DNA of 64,000 nucleotides from Adiantum capillus-veneris (GCA_014529385.2 CM043954.1:97178247-97242246); one strand, 5' to 3'. Positions 44,092-54,879 are shown, counted from the stretch's first letter. Notes: generated by a model not told the origin, from the letters alone. Translations and numbers: made by a program.

Positions 44092-44310
44092 ATGAATAGT
44101 CCACATGATGATAATTTCTATCGCTTTCACTCTGTACGATCTATTAGAATTAATATATGGATTAGCCATAAAATACACTTTCAACAACGTATAGTGTTTC
44201 TCTTTGGCCCAAAACGGCTCAATGAAATACTTATATCACCGGATCCCATCATACTACCTCTTATAGACTATAAATTTTCTTTTGATGTAAGCGTAGTTAT
44301 CTTGTTATGA
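44092..44310 (+). CDS. Leader small ORF B (72 aa), intact
   Basis: The ATG-initiated frame of exactly 219 nt begins MNSPHDDNFYRFHSVRSIRI. It continues WISHKIHFQQRIVFLFGP, KRLNEILISPDPIILPLI and DYKFSFDVSVVILL. It is the best-preserved member of the family and is homologous to 34460-34678 and 53781-53999, and more distantly to ORF A and 57763-57981. Shared positions are K-[IL]-[HQ]-[FY]-Q, G--R--E[IV]-[AS]S, P-[IV]LP and [SP][FL][DE]V. Its TGA overlaps the ATG of ORF A. The product and role are unknown. It is likely cytosolic, since no targeting or membrane signal is visible. Confidence 0.65.
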   Translation: MNSPHDDNFYRFHSVRSIRINIWISHKIHFQQRIVFLFGPKRLNEILISPDPIILPLIDYKFSFDVSVVILL

Positions 44311-44428
44311 ACCAAGAGGATTTGTACACACAATTAATCCCAATCACTAGACAAAATATATATATTATGGTAAGCACAAAACTATAATTCCAAAGAACAA
44401 TTCGTAGCCTAATTGGTTTGCCAAGATT
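44307..44428 (+). pseudogene. Leader small ORF A, interrupted and truncated
   Basis: Starts MNQEDLYTQLIPITRQNIYI. It is stopped by TAA at 44385-44387, where the left-arm copy has LQF. Homology then continues (FQRTIRSLIGL) to about 44428 and ends. Confidence 0.65.
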
Positions 44429-44729
44429 TAAATAAATACCAAAATAATTATGAAAAAAACTTTTATTTAAGCCCTATATACAAAGAAATATTTACATACG
44501 CATGGGCCATAATATACTTATATTTTTTATTTTTTTTATTTTTTTGGCTCAACTAGCCCGATGACTAGCTAATTGAGGGTTTTTTTAAGAAGATATGGGA
44601 AAAGTCCCGTGACTCACGCACGCCTATGTACAATGAAATGGTAGGGATAGCCACAGTGTTTGGGTGATTTTGGTAGGGTGAGGTAACTCACTGTGGCAAT
44701 TACAAAGAGCCGAAAAAACGGCTATCAAT
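44429..44729. other. No feature recognised
   Basis: T-rich DNA between the inverted arm and the copia remnant. Confidence 0.4.
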
Positions 44730-45425
44730 ACCTTGTCTTGCGAGTGCTATGAAAAAAACTTCTGGCAATGGCTGTCAACTTGTCACAAATCAACCTTATG
44801 CCCGCATATTTTGTTTGTTGCTAATTATCTTGGACAACATCTTGCATGTATTTCTTTTAAGCATTGGTCTACAGAAAAGTGTGTATTGAAATACTTAAAA
44901 GCCACTATAGATTTTGGTTTGGTCTATCGACGATAACTGACATCGGATTCTATGCAATCTCTTTCTCTTTTGGGTTACACAGATGCAAACTACGCAAGCT
45001 CACATTTATCTATGTGATCTACTAGTGGCAATTGCTTCTTTATAAATGGTTGTCTTATTTCTTGGACCAGCAAGAAACAATGATGTGTTGCAGTTTCTAC
45101 GACTGAGTATGAATATGTTGTGGCATCACTTGCAGCTCGTGAGCTCATCTGGCTTTGATAAATGCTGGTTGATATTGGTCATTCTCCTCTTTCTAGCACA
45201 CCCTAGTCTTGCAAAAGACCATGTTTAACATAATAAGTCAAAGCATATTGTTGTGCATTACCATTATGCCAAATATAAAGTACGAAAAGGCACCATAAGG
45301 GTTGACCATTGTCCAAGTTACCACATGATTACACACATTCTTACCAAAGGCCTCAATGAGTCATGCTTCTTCCTCTTGTGCTTGGAGCTTGGAGTTGCTT
45401 CGGCCTCACTCTTTTTAGATTAGCT
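44730..45425 (+). pseudogene. copia RT-end/RNase H remnant
   Basis: Broken plus-strand frames give EKCVLKYLKATIDFGLVYRR, GYTDANYASSHLSM, GCLISWTSKKQ, STTEYEYVVASLAARELIWL, SKHIVVHYHYAKYKVRKGTI and ILTKGLNES. This is the full copia RNase H succession. It contains several stops and frameshifts, for example at SKKQ. It leads to the 3' LTR at 45664. Confidence 0.8.
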
Positions 45426-45663
45426 TCTCTGCTATTGTGATAGCTTTATACATATGACATTGTAATCATATGCACTATGCACACTCTACACTTGCACACT
45501 ATGATCTCTGAGTCACTTGTATATTTGTACATAGATACACAATTCACTTTCATATCATCATTGTTAGTTCATATTTTCACATTTTCATACGGGCTTGGGG
45601 TTTTCCCTTGAAATCCCCAAGGGTTTTTTCATCCAAAGCTAGAGATCTTTGTTTGAGGGGGGG

Positions 45664-45810
45664 TGTTGGAGCTATATATGGCTCACTCCACTCAACTTAG
45701 TCTCACCTATATATTTGTATCTTGTCCTCAATATGAATCAATATTTAGGAACGTACATGGTGTGTGTCTTGTCTCGTCTCTCTCTCTCTCTTTCTCTCTA
45801 CATCTCAACA
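45664..45810 (+). repeat. Short copia 3' LTR (147 bp)
   Basis: Starts TGTTGGAGCTATATATGG after the purine tract TTTGAGGGGGGG and ends CATCTCAACA. It is the same family as 34130-34272, in opposite orientation. It contains a (CT)n run. Confidence 0.85.
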
Positions 45811-48372
45811 CTAAATGTATTGCCTACCTTGATCACTTAGAAATCTACTCTATTTGCATGCAAACAATTGATTATCTTCGCCCAAAGTTATCTAAATGTA
45901 TTACATTACCTAGATTACTTAAAAATTCATACAATTTGCATGAAAACAATTGATTGTCTTTCTCTAAAGACTACTCAAGTAATCATAACAAGTTATCCAG
46001 CTAAAAATCAATTCAAAAAATATATAAACTTTAACAAATTGAAAACATGAACCCATAATAAATTATGCTTCAAAAGTGACTCTACTCTTGGTAACATTTA
46101 TATCCATTTTGCATCATTTTGAATGAAGAGAAGTATGTATCCTTTGAAGCCAATCACACGTTAATACAAAGGAATTTTAACACAATTCCAATCTTCAAAA
46201 ATGCTATATATGTGGTTGATCAAAGAAAAATGAAAGCTTGTATAAATGTACATGTACCTTAATCTCATTTCCTTCTTCCCAGTTGTTTATTGGAGTCTCA
46301 AATGCACTTCCACTTCCAAATTTGATTGCTATAAAGTAACAAAATATAATAAGAGATATCATGTAGACAACTAGCTTAACATGAGTATGCTTATTTTTCT
46401 ACTCCACAACAAGAAGAATATATGCACGTCAAATATACATTTTCAATTCTAGCACTTTAGGATTTATCAAGTTACTATTTATAACATGCACATTGGAAAG
46501 ATTATAAACAAAATGAAATCATTATCGAGATCAACTTACTTTCTCGTCCATTTTTTTATTTTCCATAACCTCTTCCTACTGTGTAACCTCCTCCATGTCC
46601 TTTTTGATCCTTTGATTATATGAAGAGTTATGTAGAAATAGTATATCCACATGTTCATTAATTCATAAATTATCATATGATGTGTGACTAAGCAATAAAA
46701 TTGCATTTGTCTTATGGATTCTAAGCTATAACAATCTTGTTAGGAAAGTTATGGTAATCCTATTCACATATTATCTTGAGCCAAAAGGTGCATTACATAT
46801 CTAAAAAGGCTAGTTTGAGTATAAGAGCGAAGAAAAATAATTTCACTAGATCTATGACCTATGTTTCAACATAGAGAGCAAAGCAAATGAAATGAGCAAG
46901 TCTCACATTCCTAAGGACTTATCTTTTCAAAGTTGACTTGATTTGTAATATATGGTTTTCCGCTCATATCCTTTAAAGACTCTTTCATTGTCCTTGGATG
47001 ATATTTCGAGAAAGATATACCAAATATAGGACAAAATGATCAATTTGAAATCAATAAATGATAAAAGAGATGAATATGATGTAGCCTCATTTGTTAATGC
47101 AAGCACCAACAAAGAAATTTTGCTAGCACACAAGGTGTATTTTAAGGCTAAGAAAGTTGGTTTCAATATGAGAAAAGCATTTATCAAAGATTTATCAAAA
47201 ATTAGATGGAGTTCAATTATTTTCAAATTTAATATAGCTCAGAAATTACCTATGCACAAAGAGTTTCATATAACTTTAGGCAACATGGACAAGTGAACTC
47301 TACAACAAACCTTTCTACTTGCATAGATGCTGCAATGAATCAATGATAAAGAAGCATAATAGTTGTCCTTTAGTATAATAAATACAGATGCCTCTTTTGG
47401 TGGCCACAATGAGCATACCAAAAGAGAACTTGCATTGCCTTTTCATCATAATAAATAAATGATAAGAGGACTACGAGTCATTTAAAACCAATGGTTTACT
47501 TACATAAAAGTTATTTCTCATGTGGGGCCCAAAATTTCCATTAAAAAAATGCTCTTCTTCTTGACATCCACTTTTATATGAAGCATGATTTCAGAATTCA
47601 ACTAATTAAAGCAATCATAAGCAATATAAATTTTAGCATATATGAATAATAAACCATTTTCTTTGAGAATTTTGATGGATGGCACATACCTTAAATGGCT
47701 TATAGTAGTAAACTTGGTTCTCACATTCTTTAATTTGACATCGATGTGGAGCTCATTGTGTACCGATTCTATTTTTGACGGTTTACGATTTCCTCGCCAC
47801 TTTGATTACTTGGGTATGATGAATTTTGGCAATTCCAGGGTTGTGTAGTTAAATGCACAAACAATAGAAATCATGCAAGATAACCAAAACTTACTTGATT
47901 CTTCATTAGTTTAAATATATTCTCTATATTACAAAACACTGCACCTCACTTATCTCAATCGTTTCATTCATGTATTTGGAGAAGGTCTTTGAACCCATGC
48001 CAAAGTCACCCTTGTCCAAAAGTTCTTCATTATCCAGCTTTGTAGTCCTTTGAGTATTTTAAGTATCCTTATAAGTTATAAAGAAAGGTTAAGTACACAT
48101 GATGTATACATGACACATGTGTAGCAAATGATAATGATATCCTTGAGTTTTCTACCTACCATATGTCCTTGCATCTTAGTGCACATTTGATGTTTTGCAT
48201 AAACAGAGAGTATTGCAATGCGATCTCCCTACCATATAGCATGCTAGGTGTCATGATACATTACAATTTCGAGAAAGGTAGTTACACAAAATATAAAAAG
48301 GAAAATACATACTATTGTGAAGTCATCAATCAACTTTACTTTTCCTCTAGGAATGTAGATAGAGCCACATAG
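45811..48372. other. Decayed AT-rich DNA, no gene supported
   Basis: Only short ORFs. One at 47036-47296 (AHKVYFKAKKVGFNMRKAFI) faintly resembles the FAR1 N-terminal domain but is too weak to call. Confidence 0.35.
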
Positions 48373-48909
48373 CTACAAGTTTTCCATTTTTTTGCAGAGC
48401 TCCACCTCCCATATCAAGTAGTGTTGAGCACTTCTAGCCATTTGAAATGTACCCACACCAAACATGACGATATCCATATATAAGCTAGGAGTTGTTATAT
48501 ATTGCTCACTCATGTTTTGTTGCATGTCATAACGCCATGCTATGACTAGCAATGGTATATGTTGCCTACAACCATACAACTCAACATGCCAAACTATCTC
48601 TCCCTTATTGCACATTGAGAAAATTAGCTTAGGTTTTGCATAACATCTCATGTGCCTTGGATCTTGCCACGTGTTTGAATAGATATCCTCTTTGAGCGAG
48701 GACATGTATTGTGAGGGAACCTGTAAACTTGGTCTCACTCTTTCTATGGTTTTTGTTGGCACTTCATTGGACTTTAGATAAGCATGATTATGACCACTAC
48801 AAGCATACCTTCCCTTCCTATTATAATGTCGCCATTCTAACACTTTGGCATAAATGTCATCGACATCCCATGGGAAAGATCCACCTTCTCCAAAATCGAT
48901 TTCATCCAA
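48373..48909 (-). CDS. Unrecognised 178-residue ORF
   Basis: The minus-strand frame starts MDEIDFGEGGSFPWDVDDIY. It continues AKVLEWRHYNRKGRYACSG, NTWQDPRHMRCYAKPKL and EIVWHVELYGCRQHIPLLVI. The mixed composition and scattered Cys/His look protein-like rather than random. No family is recognised, and it could be one exon of a decayed transposase or gene. Confidence 0.35.
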   Translation of the reverse strand: MDEIDFGEGGSFPWDVDDIYAKVLEWRHYNRKGRYACSGHNHAYLKSNEVPTKTIERVRPSLQVPSQYMSSLKEDIYSNTWQDPRHMRCYAKPKLIFSMCNKGEIVWHVELYGCRQHIPLLVIAWRYDMQQNMSEQYITTPSLYMDIVMFGVGTFQMARSAQHYLIWEVELCKKMENL

Positions 48910-49199
48910 CTTTATTGTTTCAAAACATTATAGATATTTTGTTATCAACTAAATTAATCACTCTCACTTGATTAACCTAATTTAGCATTCATCACAAAAA
49001 GAGAGAGAGAAAGAGGGATAGAGAGAGAGATAAATGGATGGTACAAAAATAAATTTCCACAACTTAAAGTATACTAAATGTTTATGAATCATCTTCCAAA
49101 AGATATCTGCAAGAAGCGTAATCCAATTGTAAGCCCATGGCTCCTTAATCAATAAAGAGAGAAATAGAAATATTGTCATTTGTGGATGTATTGGCTTCA
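48910..49199. other. No feature recognised
   Basis: AT-rich sequence with a GAGAGA run near 49000. Confidence 0.4.
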
Positions 49200-49599
49200 T
49201 CATAATTTGTCATTCTCCATCTTGTTGTCATCATCATCATGACAATCATCCTTGCTAAGACTTGCGGCCATGGGACTAATAATCATCGATCTCTCTCTCC
49301 TCTGCCTCCCCTCATCCAAAGTAGTAGGTGGTACTGGGTAGAAGATGGTCTTCTCTTCATTAGTGGCAAAAATGGTTCTCCCCCAAGGTGTTACGGGAAC
49401 TACGAACCAAAGTTTTGGTTGGTGGTTTGCTCACATATATAGAAGGGAAGCTCAAAGTGAGTAACATTGGTATAATTAATGTTACAAGCAAGAGAGGGTA
49501 AAGAAAGTAGTCACTCACCTGTTCACAATTGCATGTCAAAACTAAATTGTTATACCTCCGTATGCGATGCACACTAGAGTCCACCATTAGAGGTCATTC

Positions 49600-49752
49600 T
49601 CATGCCGTCTAGACACATTTTGTTAGACAAGGGGAACTAGAACCTAGGAGTCCACCTCCCAAACACCCACTATATAGCATGGCTCCTAGCCCTTTGCCCT
49701 AGTTGGACTCCCTTTCCAGACTGCCAAGCTCGGCCTTGCCGTTGTCCACACA
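49600..49752 (-). repeat. Likely 3' LTR start of a chromovirus
   Basis: On the minus strand, the purine tract AAGGGGGGAG is followed by TGTGTGGACAACGGCAAGG and, about 75 bp on, a CTATATAG TATA-like box. The far end of the LTR is not determined. Confidence 0.45.
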
Positions 49753-50790
49753 TTACTCCCCCCTTAAAGAAGAGTTTTCGTCCTCAAAAACAAAAGTGGG
49801 AAATTTCTTCTTAAGAACAATAATGTTTTTCCAAGTGGCACCTTCCTCAGGTCGATCTTTCCACTTGATTAAGTCTTTTTGACATACATGATGGCGTGTA
49901 TATAACTCATGATGATCGAGAACATGTTCAGGGTCATGTGGTAAAGTAGGAGGCTCAACGAAATCAACCAAAATCTGTTGGTCAATGACATTGTCGTCCC
50001 CATGTAACGGCTTACGTAAACGGCTTACATGAAACACCGGATGAATACGAGAATGTGTAGATAGCAATAGTTTGTAAGCACGATCACCTACTCGCTTGAG
50101 TATTTTGAAAGGCCCACAATATTGGGGAGATAATTTAGGTGTTGGCCCAATTTTCAGACTTTTTGAATGTTTACGGACACGTAAAAATACTTCCTCCCCT
50201 TCCTCGAAGGTAACTTGCTGAAATTTCTCATCAGCATACTTCTTATACCAATACTGCGCTTGTCGAACATTTTGACGAGCGAGTTTCAACATATCCATGT
50301 GGTCTTGGAGAAAATCCTTAACCTGTTGAAGCTTTTTGGTTGCCAACCCCACTGTAATAGGTGACCTAGGTTGAAACATACATAAGCATGAAAGGACTAA
50401 ATCCAATTGTGACATGCTTAGCATTAATGTAGGAAAAATCAAGAATAGGGAAGTATTCTTTCCACTCTGACTGTTTTTTGATGACATAGGCTCTTAGCAT
50501 ATCCTCTAGCACTTGGTTAACTCGTTCAATCTGACCATCCGTTTTGGAATAATCTCGGCTGTACTGAGGTTCAGTTGTGTACCCAATCGTTTAAACACAG
50601 CCCTCCAAAAGTGACTGCTGTTAAACTTGGGATCACAATCATTAACAATGCTACATGGAAAACCATACAACTTGTATAGATTGTCCACAAATAGCTTGGT
50701 TAATTCTAGTGTCTTAATCGTTGATTTGGTTGAAATAAACTTACATAGTTTAGTCAACCGGTCTATGACCACCCATACCGAGTCATGATC
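49753..50790 (-). pseudogene. Ty3/gypsy chromovirus integrase with C-terminal chromodomain
   Basis: The minus-strand integrase core begins near 50790 (SVWVVIDRLTKLCKFI). It carries IVNDCDPKFNSSHFWRAVF, with the second catalytic Asp, then LGTQLNLSTA. A frameshift near 50510 leads to the C-terminal part: ARQNVRQAQYWYKKYADEKF, EVFLRVRK, LSPQYCGPFKILKRVG and HPVFHVSRLRKPL, the GPY/F-type region. The end, VCQKDLIKWKDRPEEGATW, is a chromodomain with aromatic-cage-like tryptophans. The rest of pol is missing upstream. Chromodomains of this kind guide integration to heterochromatin (family knowledge). Confidence 0.85.
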
Positions 50791-51007
50791 TCGTTGTCGA
50801 GAATTTTGCGGTCTTGCCAGGAAAGCACCGGGCTTATGGCTGTGAGAGTTTGTGAGAGAACTAAAAAAAAACTATAAGGAGTTAAACCATAGATGCCATG
50901 AAGACTAGGGTTTGGAAGGAAGTGCAATCGAAGAAGCCCCCAGTCTTTCTCTCTTGCACTCACACACACAAAGAAAGAACACAAAAGAGAATGTCAAAAC
51001 AACACAA
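50791..51007. other. No feature recognised
   Basis: Short unassigned sequence joining the truncated integrase to the ORF A fragment. Confidence 0.4.
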
Positions 51008-51092
51008 AGATGAAAACATCAAGGCTATGGTCATATCGTATCATGAGTAATATAAAAGGGTTAATAGATGAGTTAATGGCATTCAATATTTC
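51008..51092 (-). pseudogene. Fragment of leader small ORF A
   Basis: AACATCAAGGCTATGGTCAT to GGCATTCAATATT is nearly identical to 34270-34354, the C-terminal half of ORF A (NSSINPFIL--, DHSLDV). It abuts the start of the next gypsy LTR. Confidence 0.75.
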
Positions 51093-51094
51093 TA

Positions 51095-53175
51095 CCTAGG
51101 TGTGTGTTATTTATGCTCTGTACATTGCCTCACCATTACCACAATTTTTTCTTACCATTTTTCATACTCTTTATTCCATATAGAAATATTTTCATGTAAG
51201 CTTCTCTTATATTTGGTGTAACTCCACCCCAACAAAAATCCAAAAAAACTAGTTTTATTTATGTGTATATTTTTTCACTATTGTGATTTTTCCCTTCCTA
51301 CATCTATTTTGTTTCTTTTTTCTAAAAAATTAGAACACCAAAAATATTTATCTTTTTATGATAGCCTCATAATGAGAGAGATTTCTTTTGACCCCTTTAT
51401 ATTTTTTTCCACTTATATTATTTATATTTGACATGTACATACTTTTTAGACCCCTCAATATTTGATTTTCTTAGTTGTACTATTCACTTATATCATAATC
51501 TCAACAATATCTTCAATTATAGACCTACCAAATAAGGTCAAGGGTAGGTGGCATGCATACATGCACTATGGAGGGCTCACTCTTGGAGGTATTCAAAAAA
51601 ATCATCCAAAGAAGGACCCCACAAGAACCTTGTGCAGTGGAAAAAAACGTTCGGTTTTGCTGAATTTTTAAAGTTCACTTGCTCTCCGAATTTGAAAAGG
51701 TGATACAAACAAAAGTTGTAGCTCGTGGGCTGAACTTTTGCCTCAAATTTTTTCATATTTTTTTGAGCTACGAGCGGTGAGCTATGATTTTATTAGTGGA
51801 CCCCAGTTTTCCCATGCTATGCAGCCACACTCTCTCTTCCACTTTATCATTTTCCTCTTTCACACACACTTCTCCACTCATCATCCCCACCTCTCTCACC
51901 ACTCCTCTCTGCACCCTACTCACCTTCTCCTCAACCTTGAAGAATAAGAGAAACCATGGTGAACTCATACCATCCACACACAATTCCATTCCAAAATTGA
52001 CCACCTAGTCTCATTTTTCCTCCTCCAATTTACCCATATCTATCAAAAAAACCACAAAATTCAGCCTCTTCTCTTAAAAGACAGCATCATGGTGGTTGAT
52101 TACTCAGCTTCAATTACCTTGTCTGTCAAGGAAGGTCAAGAGTGGAGAAAAAATGTACCGTCAAAGCTAGTGGACCGTCAACAAGCGTCAAAATTGGCCC
52201 TACTCAAGACACTTGGAGCATCAACCTTGTAAGAAATCCACCTTTTCTTACCTCTTAAGAGTTTTTCTTCCTTATTTGTATCTTACATGGATACTCCCAT
52301 TGTAAATATCCAATTCCATTTGTAAATTAATACTAACTCTACTAACACTAACCCACTATGAAAAGTCTTATCACCTCCATTTCTCTCCTCTCTCTTTCCC
52401 CACCAACTTCTTGATAATTCCAAGCAAAAGAAATTAGATAAATGGCTGAAAATCTAACCCAACCATGGTTAGAGGAGTAACCATAGCCTTCAAAATTGCT
52501 ATAAAAGGAGGGTGTGGCTAGCACAAAAGGGGGGAGCCATAAGCAAGAGCACTATGCTATAGCTTGAGAAGCCAAGCTCAACCTCTCTAGAAGGAGCTCT
52601 TGAGTGGAAGCTCATTGTCTTATGCATGTGTATGTGTTGTAATAGGGGATTAGCAAGGGACCTCTATGCCATTGTAAGAGAGAGAGTGATCATTCAATTG
52701 AGAGTAGGAAATCTATCATTTCTCCTACTAGTGTAAGCCCAACATTTGCTGAATCAAGGAGGGTGGATTTGGACTAAGATTGGATACTTTGTCTACTTTC
52801 CAAAGTGAAGTAATGGACAACAATGATGCGTAAGTGTCTTGGTGTTTTTTGTTAAGTTCTTGATAGCTTGTCTCTGGTGTTGTCATCAATCTAGCCATAA
52901 ATCCCACATACTGTAAGAGGGCGATAGGGTGGAGAGGACTCCCCTGGCTTTAAGACAGTGATTGGGGTGGCTTTTCTTGTGATGTGTTGTGGTGAAATTT
53001 ACGCAAGCTATGTTGAACACATACTAATCTCACTTTGAGTTTTCATGACAGATTTGTAATAAGGTATTAGTGCAACAAGCATCCCCTCCCCCTTTCTCTC
53101 TCTTTCTTAAATATATAGTTGTGTTTGCTTGATCATTGCCGATACGTTTCAAAGCAGCCCGAGCACTCTCTCTCT

Positions 53176-53213
<38 letters not shown>

Positions 53214-53472
53214 TTTTAGTGTGTGAGAGTGTTCCATTGGTGTTAGGGTTAGTGTAAATTCCTTGCTTGTTTGTGGGTTGCTCTAACGATTCTCCTCTTT
53301 TGCGTCCTAGTTTGCTCTTAAACTAGGTGGTGCCCCTGGTGTAGTTGGGATTTGGCTGTGGGTTCGTTGTTTTGGTTTGTGTTGTGTTGTGTCCCAGCCC
53401 CATTGAGCAGCACGGGAGCCTTGAAGGGTGTCTAGAGGTTGCTCTTCTTGTTGCCTGCCCCGGACCGCCTCA
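51095..53472 (+). repeat. 5' LTR of the outer gypsy element (start approximate)
   Basis: The LTR core is at 51655-51815 (TTTTGCTGAATTTTTAAAG, GTTGTAGCTCGTGGGCTGAA, TGGACCCCAGTTTTCC). A TATAAAA box lies at 52500-52506 and a (CT)n tract at 53165-53210. The end block (CTAGGTGGTGCCCCTGG to GGACCGCCTCA) parallels the other gypsy LTRs. A TTGGTGCCCCC primer site follows. The left boundary is placed where the ORF A fragment ends. The 3' LTR lies outside the window. Confidence 0.75.
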
Positions 53473-53475
53473 AAT

Positions 53476-53494
53476 TGGTGCCCCCACTGAGGAC
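53476..53494 (+). promoter_or_regulatory. Primer-binding site TGGTGCCCCCACTGAGGA
   Basis: Directly follows the LTR. The identical core at 57209 follows the inner LTR. The priming tRNA was not identified. Confidence 0.7.
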
Positions 53495-53546
53495 GGCTTG
53501 TGTATTTTTGTGTAGAATCAACCTTTAGCATAGTCAAGTAGTTTGC

Positions 53547-53759
53547 ATGAATCACAAAAATTTGTATGATCCCTTCATTCCCATTGCAAGGCAAAAGGTA
53601 CACATAATTGTTAGTACTAAGTTGCAATTTCAACGTGTCATTCGTAGAATTTTAGGTCCTCTTAGGTTGGCCGAGATAAACGCTTCAGTAAATCCTTTTA
53701 TTTTGCCTCTCATTAGGTACGACCTTAGTTTGGACGTCTATATTTTTGTTTTGTTTTAA
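53547..53759 (+). CDS. Leader small ORF A (70 aa), intact
   Basis: The ATG-initiated frame begins MNHKNLYDPFIPIARQKVHI. It continues VSTKLQFQRVIRRILGPL and INASVNPFILPLIRYDLSLD, ending VYIFVLF. It lies 75 nt after the LTR, upstream of ORF B and gag. It is homologous to the ORF at 34242-34463 although the elements differ elsewhere. The function is unknown. The constant place between PBS and gag suggests a role in the retrotransposon cycle or regulation of gag translation (inference). Confidence 0.7.
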   Translation: MNHKNLYDPFIPIARQKVHIIVSTKLQFQRVIRRILGPLRLAEINASVNPFILPLIRYDLSLDVYIFVLF

Positions 53760-53780
53760 GCATTAGGTCATGCATAGACC

Positions 53781-53999
53781 ATGGATAATGGCCCAGGAAT
53801 AGAGGTTTTCCCCTTCCAATTCACTCCACACATTAGAATAAACATTGCAATTAGTAGGAAAATCCATTTTCAACAACGTATGGTGTTCATGTTTGGTGCC
53901 TAAAGAGTAGGAGAAATTTTCGCATCACCAAACCCTGTCATCCTACCTCTTATTGATTATCATAGGTCGTTTGATGTGAATATATTTATTTTGTTGTAG
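53781..53999 (+). pseudogene. Leader small ORF B, one in-frame stop
   Basis: The frame of 219 nt begins MDNGPGIEVFPFQFTPHIRI. It continues AISRKIHFQQRMVFMFGA, then TAA, then RVGEIFASPNPVILPLIDYH and SFDVNIFILL. Apart from the single stop it aligns over its whole length with 44092-44310. Here the order is A then B, the reverse of that in the inverted arms. Confidence 0.65.
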
Positions 54000-54084
54000 A
54001 ATAGATTGCAAGCTAGAAAACATTATTGCGTAAATCTTTTTAAGAAAGAAAAACAAAAACGGGTGTCACTTTGAAATCAATTCA

Positions 54085-54879
54085 ATGGAAAGCCAACGCC
54101 AAATGTCTGGGTATCCTCTTTTCTTTGGAGAGCTTGGAGAGGATGCAGAATTATTTTTAGCGAATTTCAAGATGTCTTGCCGTATCAAGAGGATAATAAC
54201 TGATCAAGAACGTGTAGAAATGTTTGAGGTGGTCCTTAGGAAAGATGCTAGCACTTGGTTTGACTCTTTGCCTGAGGAAGTTAAGGGGAATTACACAGAA
54301 GTTTTGAATCGTTTCAAGAAATACTTCTTTGATCCCCAAAACACTCAAAAATTATGGCAAGACATTGTTTCTCATAAGCAAAAAGACTTAGATGACTACT
54401 ACTTGTACAAGCAAGAGTTTCTACGTCTTTGGGCTCTATGGATACGAAATGTTGCTAACCCTGGTGATGGTGCAAAAATTTTAAAGAAGGAGAGGTTCAT
54501 AGCCGGACTCTTTCCTGACCTTAAGGTAAAAGTTGAGGCGGGTGCACCTGCTACTTTTGATGCAGCGGAAACTAGGGCTGCTGAGAAGTATAGGAAACTC
54601 AAGTGCTTAAGGGGAGAGGTTCCAATAGAAGGTCTTAGACCCAAAGGTAAGTCACAAGCATCAACATCTAGGGAGCTTCCTGAGGTAACGGCTGAAGTGA
54701 TTGAGAAGTTAAATGAATCTTTAAGCAGCCTGTCAATTCACCTTGCACAAGCTGTAGGTCCAAAGGGACAAGCAAAGAAGTCAGAAGAGAGAGAGCCACG
54801 AACTAGGAGAGTCTTGCAATGTTGGAATTGCGGAGAGTCTGGACATGGGATGTATAATTGTCCTTGGCCCCGTGGATAG
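54085..54879 (+). CDS. gag: Outer gypsy gag
   Basis: 264 residues, beginning MESQRQMSGYPLFFGELGED at ATG 54085. The gag domain is complete (ELFLANFKMSCRIKR, STWFDSLPEEVKGNYTEVLN, KLWQDIVSHKQKDLDDYYLY, FIAGLFPDLKVKVEAGAPA). It is followed by a K/S/E-rich linker and the CCHC knuckle CWNCGESGHGMYNC. A TAG follows PWPRG. The same frame stays open afterwards, so the TAG is either a mutation or a readthrough stop between gag and pol. It is related to the inner element's gag (58064) but clearly diverged. Confidence 0.88.
   Translation: MESQRQMSGYPLFFGELGEDAELFLANFKMSCRIKRIITDQERVEMFEVVLRKDASTWFDSLPEEVKGNYTEVLNRFKKYFFDPQNTQKLWQDIVSHKQKDLDDYYLYKQEFLRLWALWIRNVANPGDGAKILKKERFIAGLFPDLKVKVEAGAPATFDAAETRAAEKYRKLKCLRGEVPIEGLRPKGKSQASTSRELPEVTAEVIEKLNESLSSLSIHLAQAVGPKGQAKKSEEREPRTRRVLQCWNCGESGHGMYNCPWPRG

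Larger units (their letters stand above)
43318..44428 (+). repeat. Right arm of the ~1.1-kb inverted repeat (gypsy LTR plus leader)
   Basis: Plus-strand counterpart of 34273-35460. The LTR core is at 43324-43430 (GGAGATATGATTAAAATACT, GGACCCCAGTCTG). An ATATATAT tract lies near 43860, and ORFs B and A run at 44092-44428. It is truncated on both sides compared with the left arm. Confidence 0.8.

Noticed and set aside
47036-47296. FAR1/MULE N-terminal domain
   Set aside because: Only the VYFKAKKVGFNMRKAF stretch resembles it. The zinc-binding residues are absent.
47640-47850. SBP-box-like cysteine pattern on the minus strand (RCQIKEC...FKVC)
   Set aside because: Spacing between cysteines is about 4 residues too short and stops interrupt the frame.
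48981-49203. Possible protein from GAGAGA-rich ORF
   Set aside because: Simple-sequence artefact.
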